Part shown: positions 46,096 through 55,260 of the stretch, one piece after another
Layout: every line of letters starts with the position of its first letter
Numbering within the stretch: position 1 is the first letter of the stretch
Source of the DNA: DATCMA01 sp036563645
Lineage (GTDB): Bacteria; Actinomycetota; Actinomycetes; Mycobacteriales; Micromonosporaceae
Assembly: GCA_036563645.1 (NCBI GenBank)
Contig: DATCMA010000022.1
Span: 1-64,000, forward strand
Reading direction: 5' to 3'
Length of the DNA: 64,000 nucleotides
Translations under genes and position numbers: made by a program
The notes under the pieces: model-generated
Told to the model about the DNA's origin: nothing
The model's database searches: none
What the model saw: only the letters and a program-made list of their open reading frames with translations

Positions 46096-46430
46096 TCAAC
46101 CTCCCTGTTGTCCATCGGTATTCCGCAGCTGGCCCGCTGTGTTACCGGTGCTTCCATCCTTGGCGATCACGTTCGCCGGACAGTCCACCCGTGGGGGGAG
46201 CCGAACGCGGATTTTCTGGTGCGGGTAAGCCCTGAGGGAGTTTCAGGGGTAACCCTGACTCGAGGCGCGCCGGTGGGATGGCGCGCGCTTTCACGGTAAG
46301 CAGGGCGCGCACCCCGCCGAGGATCGTGGTGGGGGTGAGGCGCGTCCCGGAGCCGGGGCGCGGGCCGCGGGTCGGCCACGCGGCGATGGCGCAGGTGGCG
46401 GGGAGGTCACGGTTGGGCCGCCGGTGAGGC
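46096..46430. other. 335-bp intergenic region upstream of the ABC exporter
   Basis: Between the ATPase start and the 3' end of the response regulator gene (both minus). No coding potential seen. It contains the TCAGGG-N4-CCCTGA palindrome and is the likely promoter region of the transporter operon. Confidence 0.45.
46226..46258. promoter_or_regulatory. Palindromic operator candidate of the ABC operon
   Basis: TCAGGG-GTAA-CCCTGA at 46243-46258 is a perfect 6+6 inverted repeat with 4-nt spacer. A related CCCTGAGGG lies at 46230-46238. It sits about 150 bp upstream of the ATPase start. The adjacent NarL-type regulator is the natural candidate to bind it. Confidence 0.5.
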
Positions 46431-47141
46431 CTAGGATCCAGGGCGCACTAGTCCGGACTCGTAGGCCACGATCACCGCCTGGACCCGGTCGCGCAGGCCG
46501 AGCTTGGTGAGCACATTGCCGACGTGGGTTTTGACGGTGGTCTCGCTGACCGACAGGGCGTGGGCGATCTCCGCGTTGGACAAGCCACGGGCGATGTGCA
46601 GCAGCACTTGGCGTTCCCGGTCGGTGAGGACGTCGAGGTTCGCGGCGGGCCGCGGGGACGGGTCGGGTGCGGCGCTGGCGACGGTGTCCAGCAGCCGGCG
46701 CAGGATCCGCGGGGCGACGATCGCCTCCCCGGCGGCGACGGTGCGGATCGCGGTGATCAGCTGGTCGGCGGCGACGTCTTTGACGAGGAAACCGCTGGCG
46801 CCGGCGCGGAGGGCGCCGATGACGTACTCGTCGAGGTCGAAGGTGGTGAGGATGAGGACCCGTACGGGCAGCCGCGACTCGACGATCGCCCGCGTGGCGG
46901 CCACCCCGTCGAGGCGGGGCATGCGGATGTCCATCACCACCACGTCCGGCAACAGGCGGCGGGCCAGCTCGACCGCCTCCGCGCCGTCGCTGGCCTCGCC
47001 GACGACGTCGAGGCCGGGGTCCGCGCCGAGCACCATGCGGAAGCCGGTGCGTAGCAGCGGCTGATCGTCGGCGAGCAGGATGCGTATCGGGCGGGCGGTC
47101 CGGAGAGTCTCTGTCGGCGCGTCGACGCCGGCGTTCGTCAT
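46431..47141 (-). CDS. NarL/LuxR-type response regulator
   Basis: 236-aa two-component regulator from ATG 47141. Receiver domain: acidic pair in ILLADDQPLL, phospho-acceptor Asp in DVVVMDIRMPRLDG (residue about 70), Thr in ILTTFD, Lys in FLVKDVAADQL. C-terminal LuxR HTH: LTDRERQVLLHIARGLSNAE and TVKTHVGNVLTKLGLRDRVQ. A matching histidine kinase gene is not adjacent on either side, which is unusual for this family. The neighbouring MacB-like operon with its palindrome is the likely target. Confidence 0.9.
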   Translation of the reverse strand: MTNAGVDAPTETLRTARPIRILLADDQPLLRTGFRMVLGADPGLDVVGEASDGAEAVELARRLLPDVVVMDIRMPRLDGVAATRAIVESRLPVRVLILTTFDLDEYVIGALRAGASGFLVKDVAADQLITAIRTVAAGEAIVAPRILRRLLDTVASAAPDPSPRPAANLDVLTDRERQVLLHIARGLSNAEIAHALSVSETTVKTHVGNVLTKLGLRDRVQAVIVAYESGLVRPGS

Positions 47142-47228
47142 GTCGTCCCCTCGTGGCGGTCGGTGACCGGGTGGCCCATCGCATCGGGTGGGTGTGTGCC
47201 GCTGCTCCTGGCGCTCGTGGCCTCGGCA

Positions 47229-48131
47229 TCAGCTCAGCTCGGGTGGGCTGTCCGCGGCCGGCTGCTGGGGTGTCGCAGCCTCAGGGTAGGGTGGCGGGGT
47301 GCCGCCGAACGCGGGACAGCGCTCCTGGTGATCACACCAGCGGCACAGCCGGCCCGGGCTGGGGCGGAACTCCCGTCGCCGCATCGCCTCCTCAATCGCC
47401 CGCCACAGGGCGAGCAGGGTGCGTTCGAACCGGGCCAGTTCCGCGGCGTCGGGGGTGTAGTCGCGGACTTGCGCGTCTTTGAGGTAGACCAGCCGCAGCA
47501 CCCGCGGCACTGTCCCGCGGCTGCGCCACAGCATCACGGCATAGCACTTGAGCTGGAACAGGGCGTCCGCGGCGAACGGCTCCTGGGGGGCGGCGCCGGT
47601 TTTGTAGTCCACGACCCGCAGGTGACCGTCGGTGGAGATGTCGAGCCGGTCGATGTAGCCGCGCAGCACCAGCCCGTCGCCGATGACCGCGGAGACGAGG
47701 TACTCCCGTTCGGCGGGCGCCAGGCGGCGCGGGTCTTCCACGGCGAAGTAGCTGTCCAGCAGGGTGCGCGCGCTGGTGAGGACGTCAGCGGTGGCGGTCT
47801 CGGGGATGACGGAGGCCCACTCGGGGTGTGTGGTGAGCAGCTGGGCCCACTCCTCGGCGACCAGCTGCGCGGCGGCGGCTGGGGTCCGCTGAGCGGGGGG
47901 CAGGTCAAACAACCGGTCTAGGACGGCGTGGACCAGTGTGCCGCGGGCCTGCTCGACACGCGGTGTCTCCGGCAGGCGGTCGATGACCCGGAAGCGGTAG
48001 AGCAGGGGACAGGTTTTGAAGTCCGCCGCCCGGGAGGGGGAGAGCGTCGGTTGTCCCGGTGGCGTGGCAAGCCGCGGACGCGTCGCCCGCGGGAGGGGTG
48101 GTTGTGCCGCGGGCACCGCCTCCGCTGTCAT
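47229..48131 (-). CDS. RecB-family exonuclease (AddB-like, Fe-S)
   Basis: 300-aa nuclease from ATG 48131. PD-(D/E)XK motifs: GYIDRLDISTDGHLRVVDYKTG, with Asp and the Asp-x-Lys pair. An iron-sulfur cage is indicated by one N-terminal Cys in DFKTCPLLYRFR and three in LCRWCDHQERCPAFG at the C-terminus, as in AddB/Cas4-like enzymes. TLVHAVLDRLFD is the preceding His motif. It probably acts in DNA end processing or repair. It is divergent from the site-2 protease gene. Confidence 0.85.
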   Translation of the reverse strand: MTAEAVPAAQPPLPRATRPRLATPPGQPTLSPSRAADFKTCPLLYRFRVIDRLPETPRVEQARGTLVHAVLDRLFDLPPAQRTPAAAAQLVAEEWAQLLTTHPEWASVIPETATADVLTSARTLLDSYFAVEDPRRLAPAEREYLVSAVIGDGLVLRGYIDRLDISTDGHLRVVDYKTGAAPQEPFAADALFQLKCYAVMLWRSRGTVPRVLRLVYLKDAQVRDYTPDAAELARFERTLLALWRAIEEAMRRREFRPSPGRLCRWCDHQERCPAFGGTPPPYPEAATPQQPAADSPPELS

Positions 48132-48217
48132 GGCGACAAGGGTAGGCCACCGGGGGGTGGTACCAGTGCGCGCCATCGCCGGGGGATCCCCCGAGGGGAT
48201 TCCGTAGCATCAACCCG

Positions 48218-49372
48218 ATGGCACACCATGATCGGCGGCATGGTCCGCCGCAGCGGCATCCCGGCGTGACGGTCGGGCGGCTGTGGGGTGTGCCGGTATC
48301 CCTCACCCGTTCGATGCTGGTGCTCGCCGTGCTCGTGGCCGGGGTGTACGGGGCGGTCGCCCAGCGTCAGCTCAACCTCAGCCCTCCGGCCGCCTACGGT
48401 CTCGGCGCCGGTTTCGTGGGGTGTCTGCTCGGCTCGGTGCTGCTGCACGAGCTGGGGCACGCGGTGACGGCGCGCCGCTGTGGGCTGGGGGTGCGGGGGA
48501 TCACGCTCGAGCTGCTCGGCGGGTACACCGAGCTGGATCGCGATGCCCCCTCCCCGAGGGTGGATCTCGTGGTCGCGGCGGCGGGTCCGGTGGTGTCGCT
48601 GGGGCTTGGGCTGGTGAGTGTGGCGGCGGCGGTGGCGCTGCCGAGTCGCAGCCTGCTCGGCCAGTTCGCGGTCCACCTGGCGTTGAGCAATCTCACGGTG
48701 GCGGTGTTCAACGCGTTGCCCGGGCTGCCGCTGGACGGTGGCCGGGTGCTGCGGGCGGGTATCTGGGCGTGGAGTCGCGACCGGCACGTGGGCACCGAGG
48801 TCGCCGGCTGGGTCGGCCGGGGAGTTGCCGTGGTGATCACCGCGGTGGCGCTGGTGCTGACGCTGCGGGGGGTGCTGCTGCCGGTGGGGTTGGTGTTCAC
48901 CTTGCTGGTGGCGTTCGCCATCTGGCAGGGGGCGGGTCAGGCGATCCGCGCGGCGCGGGTCAGCCGCCGTTTCCCGTTGATTGACGTGGCGGCGCTGGCG
49001 CGGCCGGTGGTGACTGTTCCGAGTGGGACGCCGCTGGCGGAGGCGCAGCGGCGGGAGGCCGCGGCTGGGGACGCGGAGTGTGTGCTGGGGGTCACGGACG
49101 CCACCGGGCGGCTCATCGGCCTTGTCGATCACGTCGCGGCTGGGGCGGTGCCGGCGGAGCGTCGACTGGTGATCCCGGTCGACGCGGTGGCCCGGACCGT
49201 GGAGGGGGTGCCGTCGATTCCGGTTGGCTTCACCGGCGAACAGGTGGTGCGGGCGGTGCAGACGCACCCGGGTGCGCAGTATCTGGTGACGGCAGGCGAA
49301 GATGTCGTGGGTGTCTTGCACATCGCTGACCTCGCACAGCTGTTGGAGCCGAATCGGAAGTTGAACCCGTGA
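48218..49372 (+). CDS. Site-2 protease family (M50) membrane metalloprotease with CBS-like tail
   Basis: 384-aa polytopic intramembrane protease. Zinc site HELGH in VLLHELGHAVTARRCG and third ligand in ALPGLPLDGGRVLRAG (NxxPxxxxDGG class). About six TM helices fill residues 30-255. The cytosolic C-terminus from about 265 (FPLIDVAALARPVVTVPSGT) looks like a degenerate CBS pair. Likely cleaves membrane-bound regulators. Stop overlaps the trmI start (GTGA). Confidence 0.88.
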   Translation: MAHHDRRHGPPQRHPGVTVGRLWGVPVSLTRSMLVLAVLVAGVYGAVAQRQLNLSPPAAYGLGAGFVGCLLGSVLLHELGHAVTARRCGLGVRGITLELLGGYTELDRDAPSPRVDLVVAAAGPVVSLGLGLVSVAAAVALPSRSLLGQFAVHLALSNLTVAVFNALPGLPLDGGRVLRAGIWAWSRDRHVGTEVAGWVGRGVAVVITAVALVLTLRGVLLPVGLVFTLLVAFAIWQGAGQAIRAARVSRRFPLIDVAALARPVVTVPSGTPLAEAQRREAAAGDAECVLGVTDATGRLIGLVDHVAAGAVPAERRLVIPVDAVARTVEGVPSIPVGFTGEQVVRAVQTHPGAQYLVTAGEDVVGVLHIADLAQLLEPNRKLNP

Positions 49373-50319
49373 CCGTACCTGCGTCCGTGTCCCAGGAATC
49401 GCATGCGGCCGCTGCGGCCGCCGCCCGCGGGCCGTTCCGCCCCGGGGACCGTGTGCAGCTGACCGACCCGAAGGGTCGGATGCACACCATCGTGCTCGAG
49501 CCGGGTAAGGCGTTCCACACCCATCAGGGAGTGGTGCCTCACGACAGCCTGATCGGGGTACCGGAGGGCAGCGTCGTGACCTCCAGTGGGGGGACGGCGT
49601 ATCTGGCGTTGCGTCCTCTGCTGGCGGACTACGTGCTGTCCATGCCGCGCGGCGCACAAGTGATCTACCCCAAGGACGCGGCCCAGATCGTGGCGATGGG
49701 GGACGTGTTCCCGGGGGCGAGGGTTCTCGAAGCTGGCGCGGGTTCCGGGGCGCTGACCTGTTGGCTGCTGCGGGCTGTGGGCCCCGAGGGCGAGGTGCAC
49801 TCCTATGAGTTGCGGGAGGACTTCGCTGAGATTGCCCGCGCCAACGTCGAGGCGTTCTTCGGCGGGCCGCATCCGGCGTGGCGGCTGCGGGTCGGGGATG
49901 TCCGTCAGTGCACGGAGACCGGGTTCGACCGGGTCATCCTGGACATGCTCACCCCGTGGGAGGTGCTCGACGTCGTCGAGCGGGCCCTCGTGCCCGGCGG
50001 GGTGTTCATCGGCTACGTCGCCACGACGCCGCAGCTGTCGGAGTTGGTGGAGGCGCTGCGGGAGCGCGGGGGCTTCACCGAGCCGCGGGCCTGGGAGACC
50101 CTCGAGCGGGACTGGCACGTGGATGGGTTGGCCGTCCGCCCTGACCACCGCATGATCGGGCACACCGCGTTCCTGGTGACCGCGCGTCGGCTGGCCCCCG
50201 GGGTGACCGCGCCCCCGCGGCGGCGCAAGCCGAGCAAAGGCAAGGAGGCCTACTTGAGCCGCAAGCGGCGCGCCGAGGGCGGCGCCGCGGCGGCGGCCGG
50301 TGAGGAGGGCGACCGGTGA
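49369..50319 (+). CDS. trmI: tRNA (adenine-58-N1)-methyltransferase TrmI
   Basis: 316-aa SAM-dependent enzyme that methylates A58 in the T-loop of tRNA. GTG start overlapping the protease stop. N-terminal barrel with DRVQLTDPKGRMHTIVLEPG and FHTHQGVVPHD; Rossmann motif RVLEAGAGSGALTCWLLRAV; RVILDMLTPWEVL as catalytic-side motif. The C-terminus is basic (RRRKPSKGKEAYLSRKRR). It is the usual upstream neighbour of the Pup-proteasome locus in actinobacteria. Confidence 0.93.
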   Translation: MTVPASVSQESHAAAAAAARGPFRPGDRVQLTDPKGRMHTIVLEPGKAFHTHQGVVPHDSLIGVPEGSVVTSSGGTAYLALRPLLADYVLSMPRGAQVIYPKDAAQIVAMGDVFPGARVLEAGAGSGALTCWLLRAVGPEGEVHSYELREDFAEIARANVEAFFGGPHPAWRLRVGDVRQCTETGFDRVILDMLTPWEVLDVVERALVPGGVFIGYVATTPQLSELVEALRERGGFTEPRAWETLERDWHVDGLAVRPDHRMIGHTAFLVTARRLAPGVTAPPRRRKPSKGKEAYLSRKRRAEGGAAAAAGEEGDR

Positions 50320-50335
50320 GGCGGCGGGGGCGCCG

Positions 50336-50899
50336 ATGAGCGCGCTGTCGTTCGACGGGGAGGTCCCGGCGGTCTTCCCCGACTGGTCCCCTTACCGGGA
50401 TCTCGACTCGGCGGCCCGCGCCTATTTGCGGGACCCGGAGCTGGCGCTGGAAGCCCTGCACGGGGTGCTGCAAGGGGCGTCGGTGCTCGGGTTCACTCTG
50501 GAGCGTTTCGTCAAGGAGGACAACGGCGTCTGGCAGGAGGCGGTGGTCTGTGACGGCAGCCGCCTCATCCTGTGGCACGGGGAGGACATCCCCGCGGGCG
50601 ATAACCCCGCGGGCGCGATGACCTCGTCGCTGCGGGTTATTCCCCTGTCGTCGATTCTCGAGGTGGGGTGTCGCCGCCGGCTCATCCGCACCGGCGCCGG
50701 GCCTACCCGCGTCGACAGCATCGACGTGTATGTGTTGCTGGGGTCCTTAGATGACCGTGATGATGCCGAGCACCCCACTCCCCGTCACGATGCGCTGCGG
50801 TTCAGCAAGACCTTGGACGAGGGGGGAGCCGGGCAGATCAGCCGGTTGGAGGAGTTCGCGCGGCTGCTGGCGGGGTTAGTCGGTCGGCCGATGCTCTAG
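50336..50899 (+). CDS. Conserved hypothetical protein between trmI and ferredoxin gene
   Basis: 187-aa cytosolic protein from ATG 50336. Beta-rich middle (SVLGFTLERFVKEDNGVWQE, VVCDGSRLILWHGED, LRVIPLSSILEVGCRRRLIR, DSIDVYVLLGS) and a C-terminal Asp/Arg-rich part ending in a helix. No catalytic motif, signal or TM segment. I do not recognise the family. Position between trmI and mpa suggests a link with the Pup system but does not show one. Confidence 0.65.
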   Translation: MSALSFDGEVPAVFPDWSPYRDLDSAARAYLRDPELALEALHGVLQGASVLGFTLERFVKEDNGVWQEAVVCDGSRLILWHGEDIPAGDNPAGAMTSSLRVIPLSSILEVGCRRRLIRTGAGPTRVDSIDVYVLLGSLDDRDDAEHPTPRHDALRFSKTLDEGGAGQISRLEEFARLLAGLVGRPML

Positions 50900-50903
50900 G
50901 CGG

Positions 50904-51209
50904 CTACGCGGCGGTCGCGTCGGGGCCGGCGATCTCCACCCCGTCGGCGCGGCGCAGGACGTGGATGCAGCACCCCGGGCAGTCTTTGGCCGCGTCGATG
51001 ACGTCCCGCCGCAGGTGGCTGGGGACGTCGACCTGGCTGCCGGGGGCGAGTTGCAGCTCGCCGGAGCTGTCTTTGACGTACGCCAGGCCGTCGACGTCGA
51101 GTTCGAACACCTCGGGGGCGTACTGCGCGCACAAGCCGTCGCCGGTGCACAGATTTTGGTCAATCCAGACGCGCAGTTCCCCGGTTGTGGACTCGGCCCG
51201 CGTCGTCAC
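50904..51209 (-). CDS. [3Fe-4S]-type ferredoxin
   Basis: 101-aa electron carrier; GTG 51209 with GGGAGG upstream. Cluster ligands fit the 3Fe-4S type: CTGDGLC near residue 21 (the middle Cys of CxxCxxC replaced, Asp at that area) and CPGCCIHV near residue 77. WIDQNLCTGDGLCAQYAPEV is typical of ferredoxins serving cytochrome P450s, but no P450 is in the window. Divergent from mpa with a 167-bp gap. Confidence 0.85.
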   Translation of the reverse strand: MTTRAESTTGELRVWIDQNLCTGDGLCAQYAPEVFELDVDGLAYVKDSSGELQLAPGSQVDVPSHLRRDVIDAAKDCPGCCIHVLRRADGVEIAGPDATAA

Positions 51210-51376
51210 CGCTACCTCCCTGTTGCCAAACCCTCTTCGACGCTACCGGATGGTCCTTTTTCCCCCGGAGAGGAGTCTCCGCGCCAGAGGGGAGCGAGCG
51301 CGTCGCACGGGTTCGGATTCGGTTCTCAACGGCTAGGGTTATGTCAGAACCCTATAGCCCCCCGGGGAGGTGGGAC

Positions 51377-53152
51377 GTGGCACGCAGCGACGACGCGGAC
51401 GCGCGCGCCGCACGGTGGGAGAAGGAAGCCCACGATCTCTCCACCCAGGTCGCGTTCCTGCAAGAGGAACTGGCACTGGCGCGACGGAAATTGAACGAAA
51501 CTCCTCGGTATGTTCGGCAGTTGGAGGAGCGGCTTGCGGCGACCGAGGCGCAGCTGGCCCGAGTCACCGAAAACAACGAACGACTAGTCGCCACCCTGAA
51601 AGAAGCCCGGGAGCAAATTGTCACCCTCAAGGAGGAGCTCGACCGACTGGCGCAGCCCCCGAGTGGCTACGGAATCTTCCTGGGACGCAACGAGGACGGC
51701 ACGGTAGACGTCTTCACCGGTGGACGCAAGCTGCGCGTCGCCATCTCCCCATCCATCGACATCGACGAGCTGCACCGCGGCCAGGAGGTGCTGCTCAACG
51801 ACGCTCTCAACGTCGTCGCCGTGCGCGGCTACGAGCGGGTCGGTGAGGTGGTGATGCTCAAGGAGGTCCTGGAAGACCCGCTCGGTAACGCCGACCGTGC
51901 GCTGGTGGTGGCGCGTGGGGATGAGGAGCGAGTGGTCTACCTGGCTGACTCGCTCAAGGGGCAGCCGCTGCGCCCCGGCGACTCCCTCATGATCGAGCCG
52001 CGGTCGGCGTATGCGTATGAACGCATCCCGAAGAGCGAAGTCGAGGAGCTCATCCTGGAGGAGGTGCCGGACGTCGACTACGACGACATCGGCGGCCTTC
52101 AGGCGCAGATCGAGCAGATTCGCGACGCGGTGGAGCTGCCCTTCCTGCACGCGGACCTGTTCCGCGAGCACCAGCTGCGTCCGCCGAAAGGGGTGCTGCT
52201 CTACGGCCCGCCGGGCTGTGGGAAGACCCTCATCGCCAAGGCGGTGGCCAACTCGTTGGCCAAGCAGATCGCGCAGCGGCGGGGCCACGAGAAGCACACC
52301 AGCTACTTCCTCAACATCAAGGGGCCGGAGCTGCTCAACAAGTACGTCGGGGAGACGGAGCGGCACATCCGGTTGATCTTCCAGCGGGCCCGGGAGAAGG
52401 CCAGCGAGGGGACGCCGGTGATCGTGTTCTTCGACGAGATGGACTCGGTGTTCCGGACTCGGGGCTCCGGGGTGTCCTCCGATGTGGAGAACACGATCGT
52501 CCCGCAGCTGCTCAGCGAGATCGACGGTGTGGAGGGGCTGGAGAACGTCATCGTCATTGGCGCGTCCAACCGGGAAGACATGATCGACCCGGCGATCCTG
52601 CGTCCGGGCCGACTCGACGTCAAGATCAAGATCGAGCGGCCGGACGCCGAAAGCGCCAAGGACATCTTCTCCAAGTACATCCGCCCCGACTTGCCGTTGC
52701 ACCCCGACGACCTCGCCGAGCACGGTGGCGATCCGGTGGCGACGGTCCAGGCGATGATCGAGGCCGTCGTGCTGCGGATGTACGCCGAGACCGAGGAGAA
52801 CCGGTTCCTCGAGGTCACCTACGCCAACGGTGACAAAGAGATTCTGTACTTTAAGGACTTCAACTCCGGCGCGATGATCCAAAACATTGTCGACCGGGGT
52901 AAGAAACTGGCGATCAAGGAGTACTTGGCCACGGGACGCAAAGGGCTGCGGTTGCAGCACCTGTTGGACGCCTGCGTGGCGGAGTTCCGCGAAAACGAGG
53001 ATCTTCCCAACACGACGAATCCGGATGACTGGGCCCGGATCTCCGGGAAGAAGGGCGAGCGGATCGTCTACATCCGCACCCTCGTCTCCGGGAAGGGCTT
53101 GGAGGCGGGCCGGTCGATTGAGACGGCCAGCAACACCGGACAGTACCTGTAA
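51377..53152 (+). CDS. mpa: Proteasome-associated AAA ATPase Mpa/ARC
   Basis: 591-aa hexameric unfoldase that recognises Pup and threads pupylated proteins into the 20S core. GTG 51377 is chosen because GGGGAGG precedes it and the coiled coil begins immediately (ARSDDADARAARWEKEAH). Coiled coil about 5-85 for Pup binding; tandem OB folds about 95-230; AAA module with Walker A GPPGCGKTL, Walker B VIVFFDEMD and second-region RPGRLDVKI. The C-terminal SNTGQYL ends with the QYL motif that docks in the proteasome. A strong terminator follows, so mpa is separate from dop-pup. Confidence 0.96.
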   Translation: MARSDDADARAARWEKEAHDLSTQVAFLQEELALARRKLNETPRYVRQLEERLAATEAQLARVTENNERLVATLKEAREQIVTLKEELDRLAQPPSGYGIFLGRNEDGTVDVFTGGRKLRVAISPSIDIDELHRGQEVLLNDALNVVAVRGYERVGEVVMLKEVLEDPLGNADRALVVARGDEERVVYLADSLKGQPLRPGDSLMIEPRSAYAYERIPKSEVEELILEEVPDVDYDDIGGLQAQIEQIRDAVELPFLHADLFREHQLRPPKGVLLYGPPGCGKTLIAKAVANSLAKQIAQRRGHEKHTSYFLNIKGPELLNKYVGETERHIRLIFQRAREKASEGTPVIVFFDEMDSVFRTRGSGVSSDVENTIVPQLLSEIDGVEGLENVIVIGASNREDMIDPAILRPGRLDVKIKIERPDAESAKDIFSKYIRPDLPLHPDDLAEHGGDPVATVQAMIEAVVLRMYAETEENRFLEVTYANGDKEILYFKDFNSGAMIQNIVDRGKKLAIKEYLATGRKGLRLQHLLDACVAEFRENEDLPNTTNPDDWARISGKKGERIVYIRTLVSGKGLEAGRSIETASNTGQYL

Positions 53153-53158
53153 CGTGGA

Positions 53159-53204
53159 CACACCGGCGGAGCAGGGGTCGGCCCTGGTCCGCCGGTGTGT
53201 TTTC
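53159..53204 (+). terminator. Rho-independent terminator after mpa
   Basis: 12-bp perfect stem (CACACCGGCGGA at 53159-53170, complement at 53188-53199), 17-nt loop, followed by a TTTTCT tract. It is the most classical intrinsic terminator in the window. Confidence 0.85.
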
Positions 53205-53354
53205 TCCCCGCTGAGGTGTCGCCACCCGGTCAGCGCGTTGCGATCCTGGTCGGTACCGTGTCGAGCCGGGCATGTGCCCGCCACGTGAGCGTGCCGGCCG
53301 GGTGACGCGGGCTACGCTCGACGCCAGAGGTGAGGCAAGCGACGAGGTGGCAGC

Positions 53355-54875
53355 ATGAGCGTACGGCGGATCATGGGCACCGAAGTGGAGTACGGCATCT
53401 CGGTGCCCGGCCAGCCGGGAGCGAATCCGATGGTGACGTCCTCGCAGGTGGTCAACGCCTACGCGGCGCGCCCCGAGCTGGCCCGGGGTGGGCGTGCCCG
53501 GTGGGACTACGAGGAGGAGTCGCCGCTGCGGGACGCGCGCGGATTCACCTACAGCGGCGCGGCCTACGATCCCGCCGAGGCGCTCAGCGATGACGATTTA
53601 GGGTTGGCCAACGTCATCCTCACCAACGGTGCTCGCCTCTACGTCGACCACGCCCACCCGGAGTACTCCACGCCCGAGGTCACCAATCCGTTGGACTTGG
53701 TCCGCTGGGATAAGGCGGGCGAGCGGGTGATGGCCGAGGCGGCCCGGCGGGCGTCCGCGATGCCGGGCAACGCCCCAATCCACCTGTACAAGAACAACAC
53801 CGATAACAAGGGCGCCAGCTACGGCGCCCACGAGAACTACCTCATGCGGCGGGACACCCCGTTCGCCGATATCGTCGCGTATCTCACACCGTTCTTCGTG
53901 ACGCGACAGGTGATCTGCGGCGCGGGGCGGGTCGGTATCGGCCAGGACGGTTCGCAACCCGGATTTCAAATTTCTCAGCGCGCCGATTTCTTCGAAGTCG
54001 AAGTCGGTTTGGAGACCACCCTCAAACGTCCGATCATCAACACGCGCGACGAGCCGCACGCCGACGCCGACAAGTATCGGCGGTTGCACGTCATTATCGG
54101 CGACGCGAACCTCTCAGAGATCGCGACGTACTTGAAAGTCGGCACGACATCGCTCGTGCTCACCCTGATCGAGGAGAAGGCGCTCACGGGTGATTTGGCG
54201 ATCGCCGATCCGGTCTCCGAACTGAAAGCGGTCAGCCACGATCCGACGCTGACGCACCTCATGCGGCTGCGGGACGGCCGCCGCATGACCGCTCTGGACA
54301 TGCAGTGGGCGTACTTGGAGCGGGCGCGGTCGTTTGTCGAGGACCGCTACGGCGCCGACGTCGACCCAGACACGAAAGACGTCCTCGAGCGGTGGGAGAG
54401 TGTCCTCGACCGTCTCCAGCGCGACCCGATGCTGTGCGCCGACGAGCTGGACTGGGTGGCCAAGCTGCGGTTGCTGGAAGGCTACCGGGAGCGGGAGAAA
54501 CTCGACTGGACCTCCCACAAACTGCAGCTGGTCGACCTGCAGTACGCCGACGTGCGACCGGAGAAGGGCCTGTATCACCGCCTGGTGGCCCGTGGCGCGA
54601 TGAAGACGTTGCTGTCAGAGGAATCCATTCAGGCGGCGATGGTCGAGCCGCCGGAGGACACCCGCGCCTACTTCCGCGGCCGGTGCCTGTCGCAATTCCC
54701 CTCGGAGGTGGTCGCGGCGAGCTGGGATTCCGTGATTTTCGATGTGGGGCGAGAGTCGCTCGTGCGGGTTCCGATGATGGAACCGGAACGCGGTACCCGC
54801 ATGCACGTCGGCCCGTTGTTTGACCGGTGTCCGAGCGCCAAGGACCTGCTGGAGGCACTGACAAGTGGCTCATGA
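53355..54875 (+). CDS. dop: Dop: deamidase/depupylase of Pup
   Basis: 506-aa member of the PafA/Dop (glutamine-synthetase-like) family. ATG 53355 with GAGGTGG. RRIMGTEVEYGIS carries the Mg-ATP ligands; the nucleophilic Asp is in RLYVDHAHPEYSTPE (about residue 94); KNNTDNKGASYGAHENYL and RPIINTRDEPHADADKYRR complete the ATP site. The Dop-specific loop (about 40-80, WDYEEESPLRDARGFTYSG) separates it from PafA. Because Pup here already ends in Glu, depupylation rather than deamidation is probably its main job. Confidence 0.95.
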   Translation: MSVRRIMGTEVEYGISVPGQPGANPMVTSSQVVNAYAARPELARGGRARWDYEEESPLRDARGFTYSGAAYDPAEALSDDDLGLANVILTNGARLYVDHAHPEYSTPEVTNPLDLVRWDKAGERVMAEAARRASAMPGNAPIHLYKNNTDNKGASYGAHENYLMRRDTPFADIVAYLTPFFVTRQVICGAGRVGIGQDGSQPGFQISQRADFFEVEVGLETTLKRPIINTRDEPHADADKYRRLHVIIGDANLSEIATYLKVGTTSLVLTLIEEKALTGDLAIADPVSELKAVSHDPTLTHLMRLRDGRRMTALDMQWAYLERARSFVEDRYGADVDPDTKDVLERWESVLDRLQRDPMLCADELDWVAKLRLLEGYREREKLDWTSHKLQLVDLQYADVRPEKGLYHRLVARGAMKTLLSEESIQAAMVEPPEDTRAYFRGRCLSQFPSEVVAASWDSVIFDVGRESLVRVPMMEPERGTRMHVGPLFDRCPSAKDLLEALTSGS

Positions 54876-54959
54876 GCGTCCCGCGCGCTTGTGCGCAGGC
54901 GGCGGAATGCCCTGCGGCAGGGTAGGTTTTGTCGCAGGCGATGGTGAGGAGGAACGCAG

Positions 54960-55175
54960 ATGACTACCCGTGACACCGGTGGTCAGGCGCAGTCCGGCAA
55001 GGCCCGCCGAGACCAGGAGGTCGACGAGGCGACTGTCGACGTCAACCCGGAGATCGCCAAGCGGCACGCGGAGCTGACCGAAGAGGTCGATGACCTGCTC
55101 GACGAAATCGACTCCGTGCTGGAGGAGAACGCCGAGGAGTTCGTGCGCGGCTACGTCCAAAAAGGCGGAGAGTAA
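54960..55175 (+). CDS. pup: Prokaryotic ubiquitin-like protein Pup
   Basis: 71-aa disordered tag; ATG 54960 with GAGGAGG upstream. The central helix ELTEEVDDLLDEIDSVLEEN binds the Mpa coiled coil, followed by AEEFVRGYVQKGGE. The C-terminal residue is Glu, the form that PafA ligates to substrate lysines, so no Gln-to-Glu deamidation is needed. Encoded 84 bp after dop. Confidence 0.97.
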   Translation: MTTRDTGGQAQSGKARRDQEVDEATVDVNPEIAKRHAELTEEVDDLLDEIDSVLEENAEEFVRGYVQKGGE

Positions 55176-55260
55176 GCGGTCGCGTCGGGGCAGGACGAAT
55201 AGTCCCGCGCCGTTAGCGGTGCCGGACGCCGTGCCGGCGGGGTGACGTCGCCGGGGTGGG

